Source of the DNA: a virus
Direction: 5' to 3' (one strand)
Virus record (IMG/VR): IMGVR_UViG_3300013101_000107
Coordinates: 1-22,775 of that record
DNA: 22,775 bases
A model generated the notes under the pieces. It was not told where the DNA came from, did no database searches, and worked only from the letters and a program-made list of their open reading frames with translations. A program made the position numbers and the translations under genes. Positions 6,796 to 13,945 of the stretch are shown here, piece after piece (the stretch's first letter is position 1; each line of letters opens with the position of its first letter).

Positions 6796-7147
6796 TGCTA
6801 TTACCCAATCACGGCAAATAATTCAGGATACCCGCGAACCTTACCGGAATTCTGATTCTAAGCTGGTAGGGTATTTCAACAACGCGATTCTGGACGCATT
6901 CAACCTGCGTCCCGATTTGTTCCTCGTCCCCGGTGAAGTCGGGGCCACTTGGAACGACCCCACCACCTACACCGAAACTGACATAACTGGTGGCACAGAG
7001 TTTCCCGTGCCTGCCCAGTATTTCGCTGCGTTTGTGGAATACGTGGCCGGATACGTTGGCACAGGGGACGATGAATTTGTGTTGGATCAACGTGCCGGCA
7101 TACTGCTTACCCGGTTTATCCAGAAACTTAAAATGGGGCAAGCGTAA
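6776..7147 (+). CDS. Head-tail adaptor protein (phage adaptor, DUF6682-like)
   Basis: 123 residues. The N-terminal pattern (MMVTIADAITQSRQIIQDTR, then EPYRNSDSKLVGYFNNAILD and FNLRPDLF) matches my memory of a conserved phage adaptor family near portal and capsid genes, whose all-helical proteins join the portal ring to the tail. The C-terminal helix RAGILLTRFIQKLKMGQA fits. Two adjacent ATGs (6776, 6779) follow TTTAGGA; either could serve. The stop overlaps the next start as TAATG, so it is coupled to the connector gene. Family name is from memory, not search. Confidence 0.6.
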   Translation: MMVTIADAITQSRQIIQDTREPYRNSDSKLVGYFNNAILDAFNLRPDLFLVPGEVGATWNDPTTYTETDITGGTEFPVPAQYFAAFVEYVAGYVGTGDDEFVLDQRAGILLTRFIQKLKMGQA

Positions 7148-7845
7148 TGGGTGCCACCACGGTAGACATCAACATCTGGGCGGACGAGCTTATGACCTCC
7201 GTCTCAGGCTGTACCTCCGCCGGGGCCAAGCAGGCGCTTAAAGCCACGCTTCGGGAGTTCAACGTACAGTCCGCGGCGTGGGTGCGGGAGCTGCGACCGA
7301 TAAGCATCAAGGCCAACAAGGCGGATTACTTTCTTGACCCGCAACCGGATTCCGCCATCCTCTATATTCTGGCCATCGATTACCTACAGCCTAATCCGAA
7401 TGACTCATCCGATGCCAACCAGAACGGACGCTTTACACGCCGGCTGGTGCCCATGCAAGTCCCTACCATACGCAATCGCCAACGGACACCGGCAGCCGAG
7501 CCTGCGTGGTACGCCGGCGATGCTGAGGTACCGGGGAAGTTCACGTTGCTGCCCACGGTCGACCGGGATATTGACGACTGCATGTATTGCTACGTGGCCC
7601 TGACAATGAAGGAACCATGGGATGGGCGAGTTCCCTACACCTACGAGCGGTATCACTTCGACAAGATCCTCGACGGGGCCACAGGTCGCCTGTTCAGCCA
7701 GCCCGGCAAGCCCTATACCAACCCCAAGATGGCACAATATCACCTGCGGCGGTTCCGCAACGGTATGGCTCAAGCGCGGGATATGGCCCAAAGGCAATTC
7801 AATAAGTCCGGCAACGATTTCATCTACCCCCGGTGGGCCGTATGA
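7147..7845 (+). CDS. Head-tail connector / tail tubular A-like protein
   Basis: 232 residues, start overlapping the upstream stop (TAATG). The arrangement is that of connector proteins placed after the adaptor: an N-terminal helix pair (GAKQALKATLREFNVQSAAW), a beta region (KANKADYFLDPQPDSAILYI), LPTVDRDIDDCMYCYVALTM, and the conserved-looking stretch FDKILDGATGRLFSQPGKPY followed by RRFRNGMAQARDMAQRQFNK. In podoviruses such proteins form the ring below the portal where tail hub and fibres attach. It ends in an ATGA overlap with the next gene. Functional call is by family pattern and position. Confidence 0.65.
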   Translation: MGATTVDINIWADELMTSVSGCTSAGAKQALKATLREFNVQSAAWVRELRPISIKANKADYFLDPQPDSAILYILAIDYLQPNPNDSSDANQNGRFTRRLVPMQVPTIRNRQRTPAAEPAWYAGDAEVPGKFTLLPTVDRDIDDCMYCYVALTMKEPWDGRVPYTYERYHFDKILDGATGRLFSQPGKPYTNPKMAQYHLRRFRNGMAQARDMAQRQFNKSGNDFIYPRWAV

Positions 7846-8240
7846 ACCAGCTTTACAACAAAGCGCGGGAGCGGTACCTAGGGGGCGTCTCTGACTGGAA
7901 AGTGGGGGCCATGGGTATCGCGTTGGTCGATGCAAATTATACGTTCGATCCCACGCATGAATTCCTCGTCCAAGTGGCCTCCAGTTCCCGGGCAGCCGAG
8001 AAGGATTTCACTGGACGAACCGACGCAGATGGATATGCGAACGGCCTAGGGGTGAGCTTCACAGCCCTCACATGGCCGCTGCCAATTACGCAGGTCGTAA
8101 TTTTTGAGAACACTGGAGACGAGGCCACGGATTTACTCGTGGCGTATTACGACGAGGTTACAGGGTTCCCGGTGGATCTTACCGGGGGTGATTATTCAGT
8201 GCTGCCCGATGCACTGTTCGGCGGGTACTTCCGGCTGTGA
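7842..8240 (+). CDS. Conserved phage structural protein, unknown function
   Basis: 132 residues; ATG at 7842 overlaps the preceding stop (ATGA) and is preferred to an in-frame GTG at 7833. It starts MNQLYNKARERYLGG and ends with AYYDEVTGFPVDLTGGDYSV and GGYFRL, a pattern I associate with small proteins found between connector and fibre genes in many podoviruses. The fold is probably beta-rich. It is likely a virion component near the tail, but a specific role cannot be read from sequence. Confidence 0.65.
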   Translation: MNQLYNKARERYLGGVSDWKVGAMGIALVDANYTFDPTHEFLVQVASSSRAAEKDFTGRTDADGYANGLGVSFTALTWPLPITQVVIFENTGDEATDLLVAYYDEVTGFPVDLTGGDYSVLPDALFGGYFRL

Positions 8241-8701
8241 TAGGTGAGATCAATGGTCAGGCGATCAATACTGAACTACCTCTTAACGGGTTGTCGCCTC
8301 GTGTTAAGCTTATTGTTGTTGGCTTTACTGACAGCGCTTTTTCCGCTCGTGGCGTTGAGTTTTTGTCTGGTTTTCCTGTTGTCGGTTTTACCTCCTCCAC
8401 CTTCTCGCCCCCGTACCTCTGGGACGAAAGGCGTAATAGCCAAGTATCGGAGTTTTGTTCACCGGTTTTTCAGGCGGTTTTCCCTAGCAGCGAGTGTAAA
8501 ACCGAGTTCCTTAGCGCCCCGGTTTCCGAAATTGAAACCTTCAACAGCCAAGATATATTTATGGACTTCACGAGCGAACCGACCCAAAAACTTTGGGAGT
8601 TCTCCAGCGTCCCACGCCAAGAGATCATTGATGGATACCTTGAAGAAGACATCGTCGAATTTGACAGCATACCCAACGTCAACACAAGGGGAGAGTGCTG
8701 A
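8237..8701 (+). CDS. Beta-rich phage structural protein, GTG start
   Basis: 154 residues starting GTG at 8237 in a GTGA overlap with the upstream stop. The N-terminus MIGEINGQAINTELPLNG resembles a conserved INGxxINxxPLNG-type opening of small phage virion proteins. The rest is an irregular array of short hydrophobic/acidic strands (VVGFTDSAFSARGVEFLSGF, VSEFCSPVFQ, LWEFSSVPRQEIIDGY). Between 8279 and 8389 the codons end in T in 24 of 37 cases, very unlike neighbouring genes; a second frame with an encoded hydrophobic segment overlaps here. Its stop overlaps the next start as TGATG. Function unknown. Confidence 0.65.
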   Translation: MIGEINGQAINTELPLNGLSPRVKLIVVGFTDSAFSARGVEFLSGFPVVGFTSSTFSPPYLWDERRNSQVSEFCSPVFQAVFPSSECKTEFLSAPVSEIETFNSQDIFMDFTSEPTQKLWEFSSVPRQEIIDGYLEEDIVEFDSIPNVNTRGEC

Positions 8702-8726
8702 TGCTAATCGGCCGAGTAAACCTTAG
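8253..8726 (+). CDS. Possible overprinted membrane protein (alternative frame)
   Basis: A 157-codon frame nested in the preceding gene and running 25 bp into the next. ATG at 8253 has AGGTGA (8242-8247) 5 bases upstream, a better ribosome site than that of the main frame. Residues about 6-50 are very hydrophobic (LLTGCRLVLSLLLLALLTAL, then FPLVALSFCLVFLLSVL), enough for one long or two short membrane segments, followed by PPPP and a strongly basic tail (IAKYRSFVHRFFRRF). This could be a small membrane protein such as a holin, but the T-ending codons of the main frame would by themselves create Leu/Val-rich sequence in this frame. Treat as a candidate only. Confidence 0.2.
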   Translation: MVRRSILNYLLTGCRLVLSLLLLALLTALFPLVALSFCLVFLLSVLPPPPSRPRTSGTKGVIAKYRSFVHRFFRRFSLAASVKPSSLAPRFPKLKPSTAKIYLWTSRANRPKNFGSSPASHAKRSLMDTLKKTSSNLTAYPTSTQGESADANRPSKP

Positions 8727-9003
8727 CACTGTCCAGAAGCGGATATTCCGCATAAACTATCCATGGCTCCGGGACGGAGAAACGGTTGTTTCAGCGGTGC
8801 CCACTGTGGAGCCCAACGATGGCCTGTTCACCGTATCCGACCTGATTATCGGGGTCGATGGGGATTACGTGCAGTTCAAGGCGTCTGGAAACGGGGTAGT
8901 CGAGGGTGGATCAGAATACACTGTGTCCGTCGTCGTCGATACCTCAGACGGACAGACCAATGATGACTGCCTTGAGTACCAGATTGAGGATTGCTGCCCA
9001 TGA
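8701..9003 (+). CDS. Fibre-tail adaptor protein (Ig-like)
   Basis: 100 residues, ATG at 8701 with AGGGGAG 7 bases upstream, overlapping the previous stop (TGATG); an in-frame GTG at 8695 is less likely. The pattern INYPWLRDGETVVSAVPTVE, GLFTVSDLIIGVDGDYVQFK, GGSEYTVSVVVDTSDGQTND fits one Ig-like beta-sandwich, as in small adaptor proteins that join phage fibres to the tail. It precedes the fibre genes directly and ends in an ATGA overlap with the next gene. The call is from remembered pattern and position. Confidence 0.65.
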   Translation: MLIGRVNLSTVQKRIFRINYPWLRDGETVVSAVPTVEPNDGLFTVSDLIIGVDGDYVQFKASGNGVVEGGSEYTVSVVVDTSDGQTNDDCLEYQIEDCCP

Positions 9004-9365
9004 CACAGAAATTTACGAACAACGCGAGCACCACGCTGGCTAATTCCATATCTGCGATCACCACGTCGATACTGGTTACGGATGGCTCCGGCTTTCCTAC
9101 CGTCAATGGCGCTGATCCTGATGATTTCTCCATGTGTACACTGGAGAACTCTTCAGGGTTATTCGAGATAGTTAAAGTAACGGAGCACACTAGCGGTTCT
9201 GCCGTGTTCGTTGTTGTCCGTGCCCAAGAAGGTACGGGGGTTGACCCTGACGTAGAGGGCTATGCCTACGCCACCAGCGATCGGTACGAGCTACGCCTCA
9301 CTGCCGGAGCCATGAACGAATTTCTGCAACGTAGCGGCGACACCGTAGACGGTGGGGTGTACTGA
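9000..9365 (+). CDS. Fibre-attachment domain protein, stand-alone
   Basis: 121 residues; ATG at 9000 overlaps the previous stop (ATGA), with GAGGA 9 bases upstream. It consists of essentially one domain: FTNNASTTLANSISAITTSI, FSMCTLENSSGLFEIVKVTE, VVVRAQEGTGVDP, YELRLTAGAMNEFLQRSGDT. The same order of motifs (EIVKVT, then VRGQE/VRAQE, then a MTAGT/LTAGA helix) opens the long fibre protein encoded next, so the two are paralogues. This domain probably docks fibres to the tail. The stop overlaps the fibre start (TGATG). Whether it caps the fibre, competes with it or forms a second attachment ring cannot be told. Confidence 0.7.
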   Translation: MTQKFTNNASTTLANSISAITTSILVTDGSGFPTVNGADPDDFSMCTLENSSGLFEIVKVTEHTSGSAVFVVVRAQEGTGVDPDVEGYAYATSDRYELRLTAGAMNEFLQRSGDTVDGGVY

Positions 9366-12259
9366 TGACTCAGGTATGGGTCAACAATTACACCGCCTTG
9401 CTTACCGCCGCCTTAGCTGCGGTGGACACAGTAATGGAGGTAACCTCTGCCCCGACTATTACCCTCGGGGTGGATGAATACCTGTTGATGACGCTGGAAG
9501 ATGCCAATAATCCAGCAAGGGTAGAGATCGTAAAGGTAACGGCCATAGCCGGGGATGTGTTGACCATAGTCCGTGGCCAAGAGAACACGCTGGCGCAGGC
9601 TTACCTCCTAGACGACATCGTTCAGGGCCGCATGACTGCCGGGACGTTGGATGGCATGCTACAGAAGGTCGGTGGCGATATGTCGGGCGTCATCGACATG
9701 GGAGGTAACTGGATAACAGGCCTGCCAACCGGCGACCCCCCAGCCGGGGATCACGCCGTGTCGTCCAACTATGCCAACAAGAAAGAGCCGGTAATAACCG
9801 GACTGCTCAACGGTGGGGAAATTTCCCTGTCCAGTTCCACCGAGATACTAGTGGCCGAGGGTTTCGGTGACATAATCGACCCCTACACGGATCAGGACAA
9901 CCCAGCTACTACGCAGGTAGGGTGGGCCACCCAAGTCATTACTGTACCCGGCCTTACTACAGATGGCAGCACCCACGTATTTATAAACGAGCTTGGGGAT
10001 GTGGAGTTCCGCACCGGCCGGCTTACGCCCACGGAAACCCGCACGCTTATCCGCCTAGGGTTGGCCTACCACTCCACTGGTCAACTGGTTTCGGTCTACG
10101 CCGAGCCAAATGTGACCTCGCAGAACGGGCCCCTGTTATACGACTTCATAAATTTCGTATCCAATACTGCCCGGATTAACGGCGGGTTTGTTAAGCCCCA
10201 GCCGGCGGGCAACTTGAAGTTGGTCCGCGATCTGGTCAGTTCGTTCGTACCCGGGGGGTCGTGGTTTGTAAATCGCGAGGATCCGAATACTCGAGAATAC
10301 CCGATTGCCGACCCGGCCTTGATGCGGTACGTAGACCGGGACGGGGTACTGACCGATGGCCTTGGCGGCCAAACCGATCTGGTTGACCCCACCCGCTGGG
10401 ATAACAACGGCGTAGTTGAGACTGTGCCCAACCCCGGCAGCCGTACCACCATCCAATACTTGTTTATGATGCCGTCCGGCAACCACTTGATTCAGTGGGG
10501 GCAGGAGGTGTACAGCAATCTAGCGGCGGCCGTGGACGCTTCTGGCCAAGACTTGGCCGAGTTCGTGCCAGCCCTCGGGTCGGATGACGGGTTCCTGCTC
10601 GCACAGATACTCGTGGAGAAAGGAGCGTCGGATCTCACGAATGCTGGGCAGGCGCAGATATTTAACACCCGGGTCGGCTATTCCGGTGGCTCCTCCTCTG
10701 GCCTGTACGTGCTACGGTCAGGCGATGCTATGACCGGGGAGCTGATGCTACCGGGGGTTCCAGTCGACCCTCTAGCGGCCACAGACAAGACTTACGTGGA
10801 CGATGCTGACGGTATATTGGCCGGCGACATAAGCACCAACGCCGGGAACATCAGCACCAACGCCGGGAACATCAGCACCAATACGGGTGACATAAGTACC
10901 AACGCCGGGAACATAAGCACCAATACCGGGAACATCGGCATAAACGCCGGGAACATAAGCACCAACGCCGGCAACATATCGGACAACGCTTCCGACATAG
11001 TTACCAATGCCTCGGCCATAACGAATCTGGGTAATACCAAGCTCAATCTGACCGGCGGAACCCTAACGGGCCCACTGGGTACTACGTCCACCATAAACGC
11101 GACCAACGGCGGCATTACTTCCGGTAGTACCCCGCTTGCCGCAGATGCCGGGATTGCCGTCTTAAACCAACACGGCGGCTTCCAGCTTAACGTGTCTGAG
11201 GGGTTCCTCGGCCTTGGGGCTATATTCCAGCTAAACAACCTAGGCGGCTTTGACGCCTATGCCATGCAGTTCGAGCGTAATGGGCCTACCCATTTTTTCC
11301 ATGCGGGTACACACATTGGCGGTACCAGTGCTGAAGGGCTGGTGGGGGGCGCCATTGGCCTGACGGCTGGCGGTTTGCGGTGCCTGTCTTCGGGCGGAAG
11401 TATGCGCCAAGCCGTGGATTCCACCGGCACTACTTGGTTCCAACAGCAGACGACTGCTGGCGTCCACGAAGCCCACATCATGCGGTTCATTAAAGACGCA
11501 TACATCGAATTTTATGACGCTGGCCGCATAGAACTGCGAACCGATCAAGAAGGCATTCTCGTTGGCCACCACACGTACAACTTGGATCAGGGCGTCAAGG
11601 TACTGAACGCCTTGGGTGGCGTTGAGCTCTATAACAACGGCCCCACGGGTAACGGCGGAATACTGCAAACGTCTGCTACTGGCGTCTACGAAAAAACGTG
11701 GATGGACTTCACCCGCGACGGCCAGTGTCAGATGTTTAACGACAACCTGCACGTGGCGAGCACTACATCATCGGGCTTCGAGGTACACGGCAAACTTGTA
11801 GCTACAGCTCCCACGGCGGAGAACTACGCGGCGCAATTTGTCCAGCCCGACGGTGCCCCTATCTACAATATAGTGGATGTAGTATTGGGCACTACGGTTG
11901 TTGGTGGCTGGAGTACAGTTGGTAGGGTCATGAGCTGGGGGCCACTGGAAGACCTGTCGGCATCCGATGAACGTACTAAGACCGATATGGTAGACATACC
12001 CTATGGACTTGATACTATCTTGGCGCTCAAGCCCATCCGGTTTAAATACAAAGACGAGTTTGCACTGGGGCCAAACCACCACCGGCTTGGATTCGGAGCC
12101 AACCATTCCCGGCTGGTATGCGACGACCTGCATTACGAATTGAAAGATGACCGCATGCCTGATGGTGTGCGACACGGGGTTCAAGAGTCCAGTGTCGTAC
12201 CGATACTGGTTAGAGCCGTTCAGGAGTTGACTGCGCGAGTGGAAGCCCTTGGCGGATAA
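9365..12259 (+). CDS. Tail fibre with C-terminal S74 self-cleaving chaperone
   Basis: 964 residues. Order: attachment domain (about 1-100, with EIVKVTAIAGDVLTIVRGQE and RMTAGTLDGML); a GGDMSGVIDMGGNWITGLPT linker with SSNYANKK; a beta-rich section to about 455; a second linker (SGDAMTGELMLPGVPVDPLA, KTYVDDADG); nine to ten heptads near 487-556 forming a trimeric coiled coil; a long beta section with repeated FNDNLHV- and YNNGPTG-like elements; and an S74-type intramolecular chaperone from Ser867 (SDERTKTD) to the end, including LALKPIRFKYK, RLGFGANHSRLV and VQELTARVEALGG. In such proteins the chaperone helps trimerise the fibre then cuts itself off before the Ser; Ser867 and Lys872 match the catalytic dyad. 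Binds the host surface. Confidence 0.9.
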   Translation: MTQVWVNNYTALLTAALAAVDTVMEVTSAPTITLGVDEYLLMTLEDANNPARVEIVKVTAIAGDVLTIVRGQENTLAQAYLLDDIVQGRMTAGTLDGMLQKVGGDMSGVIDMGGNWITGLPTGDPPAGDHAVSSNYANKKEPVITGLLNGGEISLSSSTEILVAEGFGDIIDPYTDQDNPATTQVGWATQVITVPGLTTDGSTHVFINELGDVEFRTGRLTPTETRTLIRLGLAYHSTGQLVSVYAEPNVTSQNGPLLYDFINFVSNTARINGGFVKPQPAGNLKLVRDLVSSFVPGGSWFVNREDPNTREYPIADPALMRYVDRDGVLTDGLGGQTDLVDPTRWDNNGVVETVPNPGSRTTIQYLFMMPSGNHLIQWGQEVYSNLAAAVDASGQDLAEFVPALGSDDGFLLAQILVEKGASDLTNAGQAQIFNTRVGYSGGSSSGLYVLRSGDAMTGELMLPGVPVDPLAATDKTYVDDADGILAGDISTNAGNISTNAGNISTNTGDISTNAGNISTNTGNIGINAGNISTNAGNISDNASDIVTNASAITNLGNTKLNLTGGTLTGPLGTTSTINATNGGITSGSTPLAADAGIAVLNQHGGFQLNVSEGFLGLGAIFQLNNLGGFDAYAMQFERNGPTHFFHAGTHIGGTSAEGLVGGAIGLTAGGLRCLSSGGSMRQAVDSTGTTWFQQQTTAGVHEAHIMRFIKDAYIEFYDAGRIELRTDQEGILVGHHTYNLDQGVKVLNALGGVELYNNGPTGNGGILQTSATGVYEKTWMDFTRDGQCQMFNDNLHVASTTSSGFEVHGKLVATAPTAENYAAQFVQPDGAPIYNIVDVVLGTTVVGGWSTVGRVMSWGPLEDLSASDERTKTDMVDIPYGLDTILALKPIRFKYKDEFALGPNHHRLGFGANHSRLVCDDLHYELKDDRMPDGVRHGVQESSVVPILVRAVQELTARVEALGG
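10823..11032 (+). repeat. 21-bp coding repeat, heptad array in the tail fibre
   Basis: About ten tandem 21-bp units encoding G-(N/D)-I-S-T-N-(A/T), degenerating at the right end (SDNASDI, VTNASAI). An Ile and an Asn recur at coiled-coil core positions, as in trimeric phage fibre stalks. Early units are nearly identical at the DNA level (AACATCAGCACCAACGCCGG), so unit number could change by slippage and alter stalk length. Confidence 0.85.
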
Positions 12260-12277
12260 CTAAAGTGGAGCACACTT

Positions 12278-12688
12278 ATGAAAGTACGTCCTTTAGGCCT
12301 TACAGATTTTATGAGCAATGGTACGCAAATAGGGGAGTGGATGGATGGCATCGTCAAACATTCCCATGGAGAATTTACCACCGACGAATTGAAGCAGGTG
12401 ATCGAGCGAGGTAGCCACCACGCATGGGCATGGTGTGAAGACGGGGGCGCGGTAGTAGGCATGTTTGTCACTACTGTGGTTTCCTATTCAGGCGATAAAT
12501 GCCTATCGATAATTGGTGCAGCGGGAAGCGTTCAGGATGCTTGGGACGAGGCTTCGGATATTTTGATGGGCATGGCCAAGCACATGGAATGCGTAACCGC
12601 AGAGATACGGGGCCGGGAGGGATTCGCTAAACGATTTAAGAATTCGGGCTGGGAGCTAAAATACGTTACACTCAGCAAAGCAGTATAG
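12278..12688 (+). CDS. GNAT-like acetyltransferase-fold protein
   Basis: 136 residues, ATG with GTGGAG upstream, 18 bp after the fibre stop. It begins MKVRPLGLTDFMSNGTQIGE and has WAWCEDGGAVVGMFVTTVVS (central strands) and a C-terminal KHMECVTAEIRGREGFAKRF then GWELKYVTLSKAV, a layout typical of the small GNAT-like proteins phages carry within virion-gene blocks. A clear acetyl-CoA-binding R/QxxGxG/A loop is not visible, so it may not be catalytic. Palindrome copy 4 starts 2 bp after its stop. Substrate unknown; a link to the adjacent fibre is suggested only by position. Confidence 0.55.
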   Translation: MKVRPLGLTDFMSNGTQIGEWMDGIVKHSHGEFTTDELKQVIERGSHHAWAWCEDGGAVVGMFVTTVVSYSGDKCLSIIGAAGSVQDAWDEASDILMGMAKHMECVTAEIRGREGFAKRFKNSGWELKYVTLSKAV

Positions 12689-12690
12689 GG

Positions 12691-12706
12691 TTACAACCAG
12701 TTGTAA
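12691..12706 (+). promoter_or_regulatory. Palindrome family copy 4, TTACAACCAGTTGTAA
   Basis: Exact 16-bp core with 7-bp arms and CA centre. It starts 2 bp after the stop of the GNAT-like gene and ends 12 bp before the ATG of the next gene, immediately 5' of its GCGGAG ribosome site. TATAGG (12684-12689) overlaps the stop codon just upstream and could serve as a weak -10 box. Orientation agrees with the downstream gene. Confidence 0.75.
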
Positions 12707-12718
12707 GCGGAGTAAAGC

Positions 12719-13384
12719 ATGTCGGTAACCATCACCACAAGGTACTCGGAAATCCCCGGCGCCCAGCCGTCCTCACTTGTAGAGGGCGAACTGGCCATAG
12801 ACATTACCCCCGGCCGGGGCAAAGTATACTACGGCAATAATGTCGCCGGCGTAGATGTTATCGCCCAGCAGCCGTACGTCTCTAACTCCGTCGTGCCCCC
12901 TGTGGCGGGAGAGCCAAAGCCCGGGGCCCTCTGGTGGCAGCCGGATAAGAAAGCGCTCATGTTCACCGCGGACGGGGTTACATTTGAATCCGGAGCGGTG
13001 CCGCCGACTGGCGGAACCTTTGAAGGGCACGTTGCCGTGGAATTCGGAGCGTTCACTTATGTTGAAACCGCGGATGATGTGGATGGCCAAGGTGGCCCGG
13101 GAGTGTATTCCGAAGGCTGGTTTGTATCAGAACTGGGACTGGTCACCAACGGTGATCTCCTTGTCGGAGGTGCGGCTAATGTCACCGGGCAATTGCAATC
13201 TGATGGCCAGTTCGTGGCTGTCGGTGCCGCCATATTCTTCGGGGACGTTGTGAAGTATGCTGGGGGATCATTTACACACTATGAGGACGCTGGCTTTTCT
13301 AGTGGTACGATCACAGTTAGTACCGGCGGCCCCCCGAGTTCCGGCATGGTAGCCGGCGATGTTCACTACACCATAGAGCCCTGA
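12719..13384 (+). CDS. Putative tail fibre / fibre-associated protein
   Basis: 221 residues; ATG with GCGGAG 6 bases upstream, directly behind palindrome copy 4. The N-terminal stretch QPSSLVEGELAIDITPGRGK and VYYGNN is the kind of GELAxNxxxGxxYxG opening seen in many phage fibre or fibre-like proteins. A Pro/Gly-rich linker follows, and residues about 100-200 are beta-rich repeats (VAVEFGAFTYVETADD, LVTNGDLLVGGAANVTGQLQ, AIFFGDVVKYAGGSF). No catalytic motif. Probably a second, short fibre or fibre tip; this is inferred from composition and its place next to the long fibre gene. Confidence 0.55.
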   Translation: MSVTITTRYSEIPGAQPSSLVEGELAIDITPGRGKVYYGNNVAGVDVIAQQPYVSNSVVPPVAGEPKPGALWWQPDKKALMFTADGVTFESGAVPPTGGTFEGHVAVEFGAFTYVETADDVDGQGGPGVYSEGWFVSELGLVTNGDLLVGGAANVTGQLQSDGQFVAVGAAIFFGDVVKYAGGSFTHYEDAGFSSGTITVSTGGPPSSGMVAGDVHYTIEP

Positions 13385-13385
13385 T

Positions 13386-13934
13386 ATGAGTATCCACTTT
13401 TATACTGGAGCGGCGTGGAAGGCGGTACAGAGTTTTAATCTACGCAATAAAGGTTCTGTCCCCGCCACCAAACGGGTCAACATGGCCCAGATAACAGACG
13501 GTACTTATTGGTACATCTTCTACCAAGCCGGCGGCAATATTACCTCGGAGTATGTTGGGGAACCCCAATCGAGCAACCCGGCCAACATCGACAAATACAA
13601 CGGATACCGCAAGGGCGTCCAAGGGGTTATTAACCGGGGCCAGTTTATAAGCGGCGTCGAAGTCCTACGGTTGTTCCAGTACGAGAACGGCGCGGGTATA
13701 GGGTTCGCAGACGGGTTCCATCTGTCGTTGGGAGCCGACTTACAGATAGGGGACATAGCCGGGCTAGAAGTAGAAATGGCCAATGGCCCAACCGTGTTTA
13801 TACCAGCCCCCACGGATCAGGCGTGGTTCGCGCCGTGGGATGGTACGCAAACCTCGTGGGTGTTCTTTTACGATTTGCGAAACAACTACTGGGTTCCCGG
13901 ACAGAATTATAACTTCGAGATAATCTTGCCATAG
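13386..13934 (+). CDS. Putative virion/receptor-binding protein, unknown family
   Basis: 182 residues, ATG one base after the previous stop, with only a weak ribosome site, suggesting translational coupling. It opens MSIHFYTGAAWKAVQSFNLR; a GAW(K)-type opening is common in phage fibre and tip proteins. It is rich in aromatic residues and strands (TYWYIFYQAGGNITSEYVGE, GIGFADGFHLSLGADLQIGD, TDQAWFAPWDGTQTSWVFFY). No known domain recognised. Position between the fibre-like gene and the tail hub supports a tail-tip or adhesion role. Confidence 0.6.
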   Translation: MSIHFYTGAAWKAVQSFNLRNKGSVPATKRVNMAQITDGTYWYIFYQAGGNITSEYVGEPQSSNPANIDKYNGYRKGVQGVINRGQFISGVEVLRLFQYENGAGIGFADGFHLSLGADLQIGDIAGLEVEMANGPTVFIPAPTDQAWFAPWDGTQTSWVFFYDLRNNYWVPGQNYNFEIILP

Positions 13935-13945
13935 GAGGTGAAGGT

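Noticed and set aside
7405-7935. Leftward 176-codon frame inside the connector gene
   Set aside because: Shadow of two well-supported rightward genes; no context for a leftward gene.
11240-11752. Leftward 170-codon frame inside the tail fibre
   Set aside because: Shadow of a clear fibre gene with domains throughout.
449-12706. Calling the four palindromes a CRISPR array or insertion-sequence ends
   Set aside because: They lie kilobases apart with no regular spacers, no transposase and no target duplications.
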